Positions 15,413 through 24,535 of a DNA stretch of 64,000 nucleotides are shown in pieces. The notes under the pieces are model-generated. The model made no database searches. It was given only the letters and a program-made list of their open reading frames with translations, and was not told where the DNA came from. Each line of letters starts with the position of its first letter. Position 1 is the first letter of the stretch. The stretch comes from CAYFZR01 sp964347835 [NCBI: uncultured archaeon] (lineage in GTDB: Archaea; CAYFZR01). The stretch lies in assembly GCA_964347835.1 (NCBI GenBank), contig CAYFZR010000065.1, positions 27,464 to 91,463 of the forward strand, written 5' to 3'. A program made the translations under genes and the position numbers.

Positions 15413-17857
15413 CTAAGCGTATCTATATTCCAAGAATCTTCTCAAGAATATTTCAAAGAAAAATAAGAAAAGCGCTGCCTTCACTAGTATCTCCCAAATA
15501 TTTTCCATCTCTGTTTGATATTGTTTTGTTTCTTTTATATCTTTTAACAGATCTTGTTTTAAAGAGTCTATTTCGTTTGAATCGTAATATTTTCCTCCTG
15601 TAACTGAACAAATCTTTTTTAGTGTCTCTGTATCAGGCTCAAGTTCTCTTATCTCTACAGGATAGTTAATGGTCATTCCTCCCTCATCTGAATACTCTTT
15701 GTTTCCGTAAGCCTTAAACAAAAAAACTCCTGTATGATTTGATCTTAAGGAAGATTGATACAGGTTAAGATCGATTTGCTCTACTTTCAAAGCCTTTTTC
15801 TCTGTTGTTTCGTACAATTCAACCTCTTTCATCGGAAAGGAAGTCACTATATTTAATATCATGTTTTCACCTAATTCTGAGTTTCTGGCAATAATTTTAA
15901 TCGGTTTTCTCCATTCTAAATCTCCTACTACCCAGTTGACTATGTTCTTCATTAATTTAGGATGATCTTTCCATGCTACAAAAGGATAGCCCCATGAATT
16001 GCCGTTGTCTGTAGTGTAAGAGGCGACTCTTCCTAATCCATAATGCCAGACGGTAAGAATCATGTTCATATCATCAGTAGCAATCAAAGATTGTGCTCCT
16101 GCTTTTTTACTCACCAAATTAAGTCCACTAACACTGGAAGAAATCTCGATGTCTCTGGTTATGAAGTGTTCTTCATCCAGGATCTGTAAGGAGTAGTGTT
16201 CTTTTCTTTCTTCCTCTTTCTTCCCGAAGAGGAAACTAAGTCTCTGAACGGCTGTGGGTCTGAAGTATTCTCCTCCTGTTTTTCTTGCCAAAGTTTGCAT
16301 GAAGGGTTCATAGGTATCGCTGCCTACACCAACCGTATAAATTGTGTTTCCGGAAGTTTCTGCATACTGAACAGCCTCCTCTGGAAATGCGGTAAGACCG
16401 TCGGATATCAAAACTATGTATTTCTTTCCCGCAAAACCAGAAAGTAATTGATTTGCTCTTATCAATGCGGGTGTTATGTAAGTTCCTTCGCCAGAGCTTA
16501 ATCTAGATACTTTCTCCGTTAGATCCTCCATATCTGTGACAAGAGAGAACTCTTTTATTAGGTATGGATCCACATCAAAAGCCAAAACACCAACGTAATC
16601 TCCTGGATCAAGATCATTTATTAGATTTATTGTAATTGCCTTCTCGAGATCTAATTTCGATGTTCCTCCAAAGGCTTGTCCTGTGCTACCGGAAATGTCT
16701 AAAACAAAGATGATTCCTAACTTTTCTTTCCTCTGCTTAGGCTCAGGAGATGATGTAACTGGCAATATCTTTTCAAAGGAACTTTTATAGTAAGAGCCAT
16801 AATCAAAGGAATTATCTCCGCCAATTACCAATAATCCTCTGCCTTCTCTTACATAACCCCTTAATTCGTTTATCGTCGAATGTGAAATTCGATTAACGGG
16901 AATATTATCAAGTATAATTGCATCGTATTTATTTAAATCATCAATAGATGTACTAGAGGTCTTAGTTAAAATATAATCTTTCCCAATTTCACCTATAATA
17001 TAATTTGAACTCTCTGAAGAAATGTAAATTATTTTTGGTCTCTCAACAATCTCTAAAGACGCGTATCTTACATTGTTATACGGAAAGTAATCGTTTTTAG
17101 GATCTATGATTGCTTTTATTACATAGAATCCTTCTTCGCTAGTTTTGTACGAATACTCGATTATTTCTGTCTCTTTTTCTTGAATTTTATGGGTATCATA
17201 TATCAATTTATCATCTATAAACAATTTGAAGTCATATTCAGCCGTTAAATTTCCAAAATTTTTTACGTGTACTTCTATGTCAAAAGAACTTCCTGGATAA
17301 CTCTTTTCGGGTACTATTAATTCTTCTACTGCTACCTCATTCCTAACGTTAGACACTCCAAGAGCATAAATGCCAATGTCCCTCTCTTTCGCAATCATGC
17401 TCGCTTCAATTGGATCTTTGCCGTAATTATTTTGACCATCCGACACAAGCAGGATCTTTCCTGCTTCCATCTTTGATATTGTCTCTTGGATCGTGTTCCC
17501 GATAGAAGTCCTGTACTCATGGGAAAAGGGTATTAATTTGACACTGTCCTTACCGATCTTCTCTCCAAAGAAATTATATAAATTCTTTGTCTGGTTATTG
17601 AAATTATACAACTCCATACTCCTCGATTCATCCAGCAGAATATAGATGGTAGGATTTTCTACAATAGTCCTTTCAAAAGAGTATATTCCTATGATAGACA
17701 AAATTACTAGTGTAAGTACTATAATTCTTAAAAAAAAAATTAAAAACCTCTTATTTCCTAAAAAAGCCTTATCAGATCTCTGTAATAAGTAGTAATATAG
17801 GATCGCTAAGGGTACAAGCAACAACAACCAAGGTTTACTTCCTATGAAGATACTCAT
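15413..17857 (-). CDS. Membrane VWA-domain protein (BatB/CatA-like, large)
   Basis: About 814 residues. Two N-terminal membrane helices, then a degenerate VWA-like region (IYILLDESRSMELY), a CARDB-like segment (residues ~200-280: VEELIVPEKSYPGSSFDIEVHVKNFG), a glutamine amidotransferase-like segment (GRGLLVIGGDNSFDYG), a second, intact VWA domain with MIDAS FVLDISGSTGQ and LISDGLTAF, and a C-terminal helix. The ATG at 17857 overlaps the previous stop as ATGA; an upstream in-frame start at 17884 would lie inside that gene. Last gene of the MoxR-type operon; probably an envelope complex partner of the MoxR ATPase. Confidence 0.85.
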   Translation of the reverse strand: MSIFIGSKPWLLLLVPLAILYYYLLQRSDKAFLGNKRFLIFFLRIIVLTLVILSIIGIYSFERTIVENPTIYILLDESRSMELYNFNNQTKNLYNFFGEKIGKDSVKLIPFSHEYRTSIGNTIQETISKMEAGKILLVSDGQNNYGKDPIEASMIAKERDIGIYALGVSNVRNEVAVEELIVPEKSYPGSSFDIEVHVKNFGNLTAEYDFKLFIDDKLIYDTHKIQEKETEIIEYSYKTSEEGFYVIKAIIDPKNDYFPYNNVRYASLEIVERPKIIYISSESSNYIIGEIGKDYILTKTSSTSIDDLNKYDAIILDNIPVNRISHSTINELRGYVREGRGLLVIGGDNSFDYGSYYKSSFEKILPVTSSPEPKQRKEKLGIIFVLDISGSTGQAFGGTSKLDLEKAITINLINDLDPGDYVGVLAFDVDPYLIKEFSLVTDMEDLTEKVSRLSSGEGTYITPALIRANQLLSGFAGKKYIVLISDGLTAFPEEAVQYAETSGNTIYTVGVGSDTYEPFMQTLARKTGGEYFRPTAVQRLSFLFGKKEEERKEHYSLQILDEEHFITRDIEISSSVSGLNLVSKKAGAQSLIATDDMNMILTVWHYGLGRVASYTTDNGNSWGYPFVAWKDHPKLMKNIVNWVVGDLEWRKPIKIIARNSELGENMILNIVTSFPMKEVELYETTEKKALKVEQIDLNLYQSSLRSNHTGVFLFKAYGNKEYSDEGGMTINYPVEIRELEPDTETLKKICSVTGGKYYDSNEIDSLKQDLLKDIKETKQYQTEMENIWEILVKAALFLFFFEIFLRRFLEYRYA

Positions 17858-19764
17858 CTCAAATTCTCCGTATAATACATCCATTCAATAAGTAGGAATA
17901 GCATCACAAAAGAAAGTATGAAAGGATACCAATTTCTTTTGTTCTCAGTCAAAGTAACATATTCCGGTTTTTGAATCAATTTATCGTCTGATACAGTTTG
18001 TTTAAACGCAATATCCGATTCTTTTTCATTCAGGAGATTAACCGCGAGATATTCTCTCAAATTATTATGCTCAATTGTATATATGCCAATATGCTCTAAA
18101 GGGAATGGTGCAGAAGGTTCTAGGGAAAAGGCTTTCCCGTTTGGATCGGTTATGCGAACTTTTGAGTTCGCGGTAATTATTGAACCAGTTAGAATATTCT
18201 TCTCAGGGATGATTCCTTGATTCTTGCTGCTCCACTCTAGGGCATGATACCAATATACCGGAAATGAAGGATCATACTGAAAATTGGTCGTTTTATCTGG
18301 ATAGAAACTCAAGAAAACTACTTTACCACCCGAAATTCTTAATGAAATGAGAGAATTTCTATCTAATGATTCTGCTATTGTTAATGAGCCATTTTTTGGA
18401 TTATTGCTAACGTATCTTTCAACAAAAACATTCTTGAACGAAGTATCCTTTAGTATTGAGTGTTCGCCTACCGGTATGACGTCGGTTTTTTCTTTTACAA
18501 TGCTTTGAAGATTTACTGGCAATACCTCTTTGATCAAACTTAAGGCGCGGAGATCACTTCCAAGGACTATTAAACCGCCGCCTCTTTTTACATAACCGCT
18601 GAGATCTTTATCAATTCCAGGTAAAAGATGATCATGAGGTACGTCCCCGAAGATTATGACGTCAAAATCATCTAATTTTGAAGGTATCACTGGTGGTTGT
18701 GCTAAATCTAATTTTATATTCGGTAGAGATTCTAATGCCAACCTTAAATAAGGAGGTGCTTCTTTTCTTTCTATGAGTAATACTTTATGCATCCTTATCT
18801 CAGGTAATATGCCAAAAGCAACATTATCCGTTTCTAAATCGTCTTTTGCATCGATTGAAAATCTTAGGGTGTGAACACCGAGTGAAGTAGAACCAGTATA
18901 AGTAATTGATTTTGCCTCCTTAGAAGACAAAAAAATCTTTTCCGAGTGAATTAGTTTTCCATCCAAGTATATATTAGCCTTTAATTCTTCTGATTTTTCT
19001 TTGTAGTTTTTTATTCTTAAAAATGTGTAGAATACATTCAAATTATTTGTATCTCTCGTTACAGTTGCGCCGACTATGCCAACATTCTCTCCCCTATTAT
19101 TGATATCTACAAAGGAGGTGTCTATGCCGTTAGCCCTCAATAAGTTTGTTGCATCTTCGACAGGATAACCTAGTTGACTGTAAGAAATGTCCGATAGTAT
19201 GTATACAGTTTTTTTCCCTTCTTTGCCCTCTAATATAGTATTTGCAAGCAAAATCGCATCTCCGATATTTGTCTTAGTAGATTTGCACTCGAGAGAATTA
19301 ACAGTATTTTTGATATCTTTATAATTATCTGTAGGCTGAACTATTAATTCTGGAGTATTTTTAGCAAATATTATACCAATATTCCCATCTATGGAGTCTA
19401 AAAGAGAAAATAATAATTTTTTTGCCTTGTCAAATCTTTTCTCCCCAAAATCCTTTGCATTCATGCTTGCAGAAGCATCTATGATAAATATTACTTCGTC
19501 TAATTTTTTTTTTGCTCCGATTGTATATGGATTAGCCAGCGATAGTACCAATAGACCTAATATAAAGAGTTGAAGAAGTAAAAGGGGTAGTTGGGTTATC
19601 CTTTTTATTGAAAGTTTTTTCTCCCTCTCCTTTATACCCTTTAGGAAGAACATGAGCGTGGAGAAACTTTCCTTCTTGGTTTTTTGCCATATCAAATAAA
19701 GTATTACTACAGGAATCCAAATTAATAAAAAAATCAGGGCATTGGGATTTGCGATATCAGCCAT
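17854..19764 (-). CDS. BatA-type membrane VWA protein
   Basis: About 636 residues. The N-terminus (NALIFLLIWIPVVILYLIWQK) and a second helix (LPLLLLQLFILGLLVLSLANP) are the usual BatA anchor; VWA MIDAS FIIDASASMNAKDFG follows at about residue 85; the C-terminal half has a class I glutamine amidotransferase-like fold without a visible catalytic triad (GGGLIVLGSD) and ends in one helix (WYPFILSFVMLFLLIEWMYY). ATG 19764 is chosen because GGGTG precedes it; it overlaps the DUF58 stop by 8 nt. Coupled on both sides within the MoxR operon. Confidence 0.85.
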   Translation of the reverse strand: MADIANPNALIFLLIWIPVVILYLIWQKTKKESFSTLMFFLKGIKEREKKLSIKRITQLPLLLLQLFILGLLVLSLANPYTIGAKKKLDEVIFIIDASASMNAKDFGEKRFDKAKKLLFSLLDSIDGNIGIIFAKNTPELIVQPTDNYKDIKNTVNSLECKSTKTNIGDAILLANTILEGKEGKKTVYILSDISYSQLGYPVEDATNLLRANGIDTSFVDINNRGENVGIVGATVTRDTNNLNVFYTFLRIKNYKEKSEELKANIYLDGKLIHSEKIFLSSKEAKSITYTGSTSLGVHTLRFSIDAKDDLETDNVAFGILPEIRMHKVLLIERKEAPPYLRLALESLPNIKLDLAQPPVIPSKLDDFDVIIFGDVPHDHLLPGIDKDLSGYVKRGGGLIVLGSDLRALSLIKEVLPVNLQSIVKEKTDVIPVGEHSILKDTSFKNVFVERYVSNNPKNGSLTIAESLDRNSLISLRISGGKVVFLSFYPDKTTNFQYDPSFPVYWYHALEWSSKNQGIIPEKNILTGSIITANSKVRITDPNGKAFSLEPSAPFPLEHIGIYTIEHNNLREYLAVNLLNEKESDIAFKQTVSDDKLIQKPEYVTLTENKRNWYPFILSFVMLFLLIEWMYYTENLR

Positions 19765-20605
19765 GAGAAGCACCCAAGAATTCTAAAAAGACGTCATGAA
19801 TAGGTTGATCCGTTGTTGTAAGGAAGTAATCTGCGTTAACGTCCCTGCAGAATCTATTTATTGATCGAATGTGTCTCTCCACTTCTTTGGAATATCTATC
19901 AATTGCTTTTCTTGTTAATGATATCCTTTGTCTTTCATGGGTCTCGAGATCTAAAATTTCGTAGTCTCCCTTAAAAGGTAAAAATATCTCTCCTTTATCT
20001 AAAATTTGAAATAAGATTATATCATTTCCTTTAGCCGCTAGTTTGTAAAGAGACCACCTTATAGTCTCTAAATCCGAGAGAAGATCGGATATTAGGATTA
20101 TGAGCCTCTTTCCTTGGGTAATCTGCATATATTCTTTAACAACCTTCTTTAAATCCGTCGTTCCTCGGGATTCTATCTTTTCCAACGCGCTTAGTATTCT
20201 TATGAACTGCCTTCTACCTCTTCTAGAATGTATTCTTGTGTTTAAATGATCGGAAAAGGTGAATAAACCTACTCTATCGTTATTTTGTGCCACAAGATAA
20301 GAAAAACCTGCTGCAGATTTTGTTGCATAATCTAATTTCGATACAGAATCAGAAGAGTAAAGCATGCTATTGCTCGTGTCCAATAATACATGGGCAATGA
20401 TTTCTCTTTCTTCTTCATATCTCTTCACGTGTAATTTTTCAGTTCTGGCAAAAATCTTCCAATCAACAGTCTTGTAGTCGTCTCCCGGCGAATATTCTCT
20501 ATAGTCGACTATTTCCAACCCTTTTCCCTTTAGTTTTGATCTATGTTCTCCAGAATAAGCAGTAATCATCTTCTTTTTAACCATTAAGTTTAATTTTTTA
20601 AGCAT
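19757..20605 (-). CDS. DUF58 domain protein
   Basis: 282 residues. GLEIVDYREYSPGDDYKTVDWKIFART is the diagnostic DUF58 block, followed by a VWA-like half with LLDTSNSMLYSSDS and LIILISDLLSD. DUF58 proteins accompany MoxR ATPases and BatA-like proteins in envelope assembly or stress complexes. Here the gene lies 30 bp after moxR and overlaps the BatA gene by 8 nt, keeping the canonical order MoxR, DUF58, VWA, VWA. Confidence 0.93.
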   Translation of the reverse strand: MLKKLNLMVKKKMITAYSGEHRSKLKGKGLEIVDYREYSPGDDYKTVDWKIFARTEKLHVKRYEEEREIIAHVLLDTSNSMLYSSDSVSKLDYATKSAAGFSYLVAQNNDRVGLFTFSDHLNTRIHSRRGRRQFIRILSALEKIESRGTTDLKKVVKEYMQITQGKRLIILISDLLSDLETIRWSLYKLAAKGNDIILFQILDKGEIFLPFKGDYEILDLETHERQRISLTRKAIDRYSKEVERHIRSINRFCRDVNADYFLTTTDQPIHDVFLEFLGASHG

Positions 20606-20635
20606 TTTATAAAAACTAGGATCGTATAAACTCAG

Positions 20636-21598
20636 TTATGACACCTCTTCAATAATAGAGTTTATAACCCCGTCAGTTGAGGTTCCTTGCGCCTCAGCCT
20701 CGAAATTTAATATCAGTCTGTGTCTTAGCACAGGGAATATCATCTTTTTTATGTCCTCTCCGCTTACATAGGTTCTTCCTTGAATTAGGGCTCTTGCTTT
20801 GGAGGCTAAAATTAAGGAAATTGAAGCTCTTGGGGAGGCACCATATTCGATATATTTTTTCGCTACATTGCTTGCATTGTTAGAATTAGGTCTTGTAGCG
20901 GCGACTAGGGAAACTGCATATTCTTCTATGTCGCCTGCTATTGGTATCATTCTCACCAATTTTTGCAGTTCGATCAAGTCATTCCTACCCAATATCTTTC
21001 TTACTGTCGGCTCTTGACCCTTCGTATAGAGTCTAACTATATCCATCTCCTCTTCGCGCTCGGGATAGTCGATTAGAATCATTTGCAAGAACCTGTCTAA
21101 CTGCGCTTCAGGCAGAGGGTAGGTTCCTTCCATCTCAATAGGATTTTGTGTAGCCAAGACCAAAAATGGGGATGGTAGCTTAAATGTAGTTTTTCCTACG
21201 GTTACTTGTCTTTCTTGCATACACTCAAGTAGAGCGCTCTGAGATTTTGGCGTAGCCCGATTAATTTCATCAGCAAGGACGATATTCGTAAAAATCGGAC
21301 CCTCAGAAAAAACAAACTTTTTTGTTTTGGTTATTTTGTCTTCCTCTATTAAGTATGTTCCTGTGATATCCGAAGGCATTACATCAGGAGTACATTGTAT
21401 CCTGCTAAATTCTAAGTCTAATACTTTTGAGAAGATTCTTATCATCATTGTTTTCCCCAGACCTGGTAATCCTTGGAGAAGCGCATGGTTGTCAGAAAGT
21501 AAGGTTATGAGCAATTGTTCGACTACCTCTTCTTGCCCTACGATTGCTTTAGATGCCTCCTTCTTTATCCCATCGAAGATTTCACGAGAGACTCTCAT
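20636..21598 (-). CDS. MoxR-family AAA+ ATPase
   Basis: 320 residues. Walker A GLPGLGKTMM (about residue 39), Walker B IVLADEINRATPKSQSALLECM, sensor LVLATQNPIEMEGTYPLPEAQLDRF, all characteristic of MoxR/RavA-type chaperone ATPases. MoxR proteins help mature or remodel VWA proteins, two of which are encoded downstream. The start overlaps the previous gene's stop by one base (TAATG). Confidence 0.96.
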   Translation of the reverse strand: MRVSREIFDGIKKEASKAIVGQEEVVEQLLITLLSDNHALLQGLPGLGKTMMIRIFSKVLDLEFSRIQCTPDVMPSDITGTYLIEEDKITKTKKFVFSEGPIFTNIVLADEINRATPKSQSALLECMQERQVTVGKTTFKLPSPFLVLATQNPIEMEGTYPLPEAQLDRFLQMILIDYPEREEEMDIVRLYTKGQEPTVRKILGRNDLIELQKLVRMIPIAGDIEEYAVSLVAATRPNSNNASNVAKKYIEYGASPRASISLILASKARALIQGRTYVSGEDIKKMIFPVLRHRLILNFEAEAQGTSTDGVINSIIEEVS

Positions 21599-22533
21599 TA
21601 CTTCTCTACCTCTGCCAATTTCTCAAAGTATCTTTCGGCGATTTCTTTGTACTCGAAAACAATCTCCTCGCTATAGTACCTAGACGGTTCAGTCTCACCA
21701 ACTTGAATATTTGTCATCTCTTTAGGACCGAAATCTTCTTTTTCTATCCTATCTCCTCCAATTTCAGTGCCTTCTCCTCTTTTAATCTCAACTTTCACTT
21801 CTTCACCTTCTAGGGGCGCCCTGCTCTCTTCTCCGAATATATTTTCTCTTTGGCTATAAGTTCCGATTTTGCCTTCGCCTACGATTCCTTTTTCTCCAGT
21901 AGTTAGACCCAAGCCAGACAATATGTTATTGCACGCTTTTCCTACCTTTGATAAAAGTCCAGTACTGATACTACCTTGATCTTCACCTAAGCCGGGCGCA
22001 TTTGAATCGAAAACTCCCTTTTTCTGTAAAATTGTTCCGTAACCAAGAACTTCAATCTCAAGATACTTGGGAGTGAAAATAAGGAGGATCAGTGCTACCA
22101 AACAAAGTATCAAAAAAACCCTCACAAATACTTTATTCATATCCACCAAGAGATTAAAGTCAAAATTGTCCAAGGATGTTTGCACATCTATGATTAATCT
22201 ATTGACAAAATGATTTTCTTTCCATTCTTTGGCGTTGTCGTGGGCTGTTCTCAACTTTTCGCTTAACTCTGAGAAGTTTTCTTCGATCAATAATAAAAAG
22301 TTAATAGATCTATTTTTAAGTCTCTTAACGTACAAGAAAATACCTGTAATAGTAAGGAAAAGAAATATAATATGAAATTCGTTAAAATTCAGCCTCGAAA
22401 GGAGAATAATAATGGAAAGCACGAGAAATATAATGACGGCATCTAATATACTTTCATAAAAAATTATTTTTGCATAATCCTCTCTCATTAATTCTACTCT
22501 CTTAACGAGTTTGCTTCCAGCGTCCATGATCAT
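21598..22533 (-). CDS. Membrane protein of the MoxR operon
   Basis: 311 residues. Two helices (residues 25-45 and 52-70), a soluble helical segment, a third helix (VFLILCLVALILLIFTP, about 175-190), then 110 low-complexity acidic residues ending with a helix (SEEIVFEYKEIAERYFEKLAEVEK). No family recognised. Its position at the head of the operon matches the DUF4129/BatD-like membrane partner found in bacterial equivalents, though sequence similarity is not evident. ATG at 22533 or 22527. Confidence 0.7.
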   Translation of the reverse strand: MIMDAGSKLVKRVELMREDYAKIIFYESILDAVIIFLVLSIIILLSRLNFNEFHIIFLFLTITGIFLYVKRLKNRSINFLLLIEENFSELSEKLRTAHDNAKEWKENHFVNRLIIDVQTSLDNFDFNLLVDMNKVFVRVFLILCLVALILLIFTPKYLEIEVLGYGTILQKKGVFDSNAPGLGEDQGSISTGLLSKVGKACNNILSGLGLTTGEKGIVGEGKIGTYSQRENIFGEESRAPLEGEEVKVEIKRGEGTEIGGDRIEKEDFGPKEMTNIQVGETEPSRYYSEEIVFEYKEIAERYFEKLAEVEK

Positions 22534-22575
22534 CTTTTTATATATTCCTTTATTTTTATATAGTGTTGGGGTACT

Positions 22576-23124
22576 ATGAAGAGAAATGTTAACACGTATT
22601 TGATGGTAATAAACATCGTCTTAATATTTTCACTGGTATCCATGGGTGTATACTCCGGCATTCAGTACAAGCGAGTCAACAAGTTGATAGATGAACTTAA
22701 CTCGCAGTCAGAAAATCTAATAGTTAGGTTGCAAGGTAAAGAAGAACAGTTCAACCTTACTTTAAAGACACTAAATATCACCGAAAGTAAGATAGAAGCG
22801 CTTAAAGAAAAATACACCAAATTAGATACTGAGAAGACGAACCTTGAAAAAGTACTACAAAGTACAGTAAACGATTTGGAAAAAACAAAATCTGACTTGA
22901 GAGACTTAAGGCAAGACTACAACGAAAAACTTATTGAGATTGAGACCTTGAATGCAAGAGTTACAGCCTACAAAAGAGAAAACACCAATCTAAAAGAGTC
23001 TTTAAGACAAGTAACACTCGACCTTTATGTGGCAACAGAGGAAATAGACAATCTGCACGACAAAATAGATGATCTAGAAGAAGATTTAGCGGCTTGTAGA
23101 GCAGCGAGTCCACCTCCTCCATGA
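22576..23124 (+). CDS. Membrane-anchored coiled-coil protein
   Basis: 182 residues. One N-terminal helix (YLMVINIVLIFSLVSMGVYSG) anchors a continuous heptad-rich coiled coil (residues 35-172: IDELNSQSENLIVRLQGKEEQF ... IDNLHDKIDDLEEDLAACRA), ending in SPPPP. It is divergent from the MoxR operon with only 42 bp between starts, so the promoters are back to back. The last 25 bp of the gene contain a sequence like the AGCCA hairpin of the repeat that begins right after the stop. Confidence 0.72.
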   Translation: MKRNVNTYLMVINIVLIFSLVSMGVYSGIQYKRVNKLIDELNSQSENLIVRLQGKEEQFNLTLKTLNITESKIEALKEKYTKLDTEKTNLEKVLQSTVNDLEKTKSDLRDLRQDYNEKLIEIETLNARVTAYKRENTNLKESLRQVTLDLYVATEEIDNLHDKIDDLEEDLAACRAASPPPP

Positions 23125-23125
23125 T

Positions 23126-23428
23126 TAGAAGGGGGTAATAATACATTTTATACTGAAATTACCTTATCCTAACTTATCACCCCCTTTCTAAACCCCTATA
23201 TAAGAGGAGAAGAGAATAACATTAATTTCATAACGTAATTATCCTATCTTACCTTATTAACCCCTTTATACACCTCCATATAAAGAAGGGGGTAAATCAC
23301 CCCTTTCTAAACCCCCATATAATATTTAGAGTAGAGAACAAATGTAGAGTAGAAAAGGACTCATTTGGTACCGTTCATAAAATAATTATTTATAATATTG
23401 CGGGTGCAGCGAGCCACGCTGCATAGTG
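23126..23428 (+). repeat. Composite intergenic repeat, copy 1
   Basis: Starts TAGAAGGGGGTAATAATACA, then three variants of a unit ending CCCCTTTCTAAACCCCCATATAA, a conserved tail (TTTAGAGTAG ... CTCATTTGGTACCGTT) and, after a spacer, the AGCCA hairpin at 23404-23424. The first 36 bp are identical to 48847-48882, and the tail matches copy 2 with few changes. No coding frame of note. It fills the 430-bp gap between the coiled-coil gene and the pilin-like gene. Confidence 0.85.
23404..23424 (+). repeat. AGCCA hairpin 1
   Basis: Stem GTGCAGCG (23404-23411), loop AGCCA, stem CGCTGCAT (23417-23424): eight pairs counting one G-T. Preceded by TTGCGG, as at 49043-49047. Compare 49048-49068, where four stem positions differ but pairing is kept. 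Confidence 0.8.
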
Positions 23429-23555
23429 TCAATTTTTCCAACAAATTTGAAATATGTGCTATTGTCGAAAATGATTTAATAATTTTTCGAAAAATAAATC
23501 TGTCTATTTTCCCTCAAATTTGTAAACCAAAACTCTATGGCTTAAAAGAGACATA

Positions 23556-23909
23556 ATGTACATTGGTGAGAGTATTAAGTCAGTTGGGGAAGAGAGCGGC
23601 CAGGGTGCCCTCGAATATTTTATTTTAACTGCCACTGGATTGGCAGTCATAGCGACGGGTACAGCGTTTATGAGAAAAGTTGCTATCGAAAGTAACTTAA
23701 AATCTGAGCGAGCGTATGGAAGAATAAATCAATCAATCGAAGATATTTTAGACGAAATAGTCGAGGAATCTGAGATGCAAACCACCAATCAGGCACAAAC
23801 ATCGCCCTCTCCCCCACCGCAGAATACGCCAACTCCCAACGAATCCACAGAACCACCTTACTCAAAAAATTCCAAATGCTGGGTATGTGGGCCCCAATCT
23901 CCATGTTAA
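23556..23909 (+). CDS. Class III signal-peptide (pilin-like) protein
   Basis: 117 residues. EESGQGALEYFILTATGLAVIATG is a class III (QGxxEY) signal peptide of the kind processed by EppA-like prepilin peptidases; it feeds archaeal type IV-like pili. The mature part is short, with a helical acidic segment (RINQSIEDILDEIVEESE) then a Pro/Thr-rich linker and a C-terminal CWVCGPQSPC with three cysteines. The odd C-terminus could be a metal-binding or disulfide cap. No pilus assembly genes are nearby. The gene stands alone after the composite repeat. Confidence 0.8.
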   Translation: MYIGESIKSVGEESGQGALEYFILTATGLAVIATGTAFMRKVAIESNLKSERAYGRINQSIEDILDEIVEESEMQTTNQAQTSPSPPPQNTPTPNESTEPPYSKNSKCWVCGPQSPC

Positions 23910-23954
23910 TCTCGTTAATCCCGCTCTTTCTTAAGGCTTTAAAAAAAAGAGAGT

Positions 23955-24215
23955 TTAAGGAATTTTAATTGAAAAGAAAAAATTGTATGTGCGTCTACCG
24001 TTAACAGTACCTTTATATTTTGTGCTTTGATTGAATGGTACATTAAACATCCTTGAAATTTTTGCAGAGTCCTTCCTTGCCTTATTTATGTTTTTAGAGT
24101 AAAAATCATAACCATCTCTAGTTTTTATGAATTCATATTCCTTTAAAATCTGGAAAACTTCACTTAACTTATCATTTTCTAAATTTCCTCTGATCTGTAT
24201 TATCGCCGTATGCAT
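23955..24215 (-). CDS. Hypothetical protein of the ftr operon
   Basis: 86 residues: HTAIIQIRGNLENDKLSEVFQILKEYEFIKTRDGYDFYSKN, a small alpha/beta protein without recognised motifs. It starts 9 nt after the DUF1805 stop, so it belongs to the ftr operon. Role unknown. Confidence 0.65.
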   Translation of the reverse strand: MHTAIIQIRGNLENDKLSEVFQILKEYEFIKTRDGYDFYSKNINKARKDSAKISRMFNVPFNQSTKYKGTVNGRRTYNFFFSIKIP

Positions 24216-24224
24216 TTCTAACGA

Positions 24225-24518
24225 TCAGCTTCCAAATATTTTTGCTGCTTCTCTACCTTTCATGCCTTCTTTTACACCAATATCTTGGGCTTTAGTTGTA
24301 ACTGCCTTTATCTCAGCATTCATAACGTCCTCAAATGTATTGACACCCGAAACCATCGCACAGGAGACTCCAAGTTTTTCTGCGGCATCGATATTTAGGT
24401 AACCGCACATCACGAATCCATTTTTTCCTCTTAAGAGGATTAAGGGGGCCACAGGTAAGTCTATTTTGATGCCTAGAACTTTTGCTTCTTCTATCTCCAG
24501 TTCTTCTATTTGAATCAT
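24225..24518 (-). CDS. DUF1805 protein
   Basis: 97 residues. LPVAPLILLRGKNGFVMCGYLNIDAAEKLG and AMVSGVNTFEDVMNAEI match DUF1805 (YunC-like), a small alpha/beta family common in methanogens and Bacillus with no assigned function. It lies 17 nt downstream of ftr, which suggests an accessory link to the C1 pathway. ATG start. Hydrophobic core and the conserved Cys/Gly (MCGYLN) are intact. Confidence 0.87.
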   Translation of the reverse strand: MIQIEELEIEEAKVLGIKIDLPVAPLILLRGKNGFVMCGYLNIDAAEKLGVSCAMVSGVNTFEDVMNAEIKAVTTKAQDIGVKEGMKGREAAKIFGS

Positions 24519-24535
24519 TTTTCATTAAGATTAAA

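Noticed and set aside
23126-23428. Composite repeat as a CRISPR array
   Set aside because: Units are not regularly spaced, no unique spacers of constant length, no cas genes.
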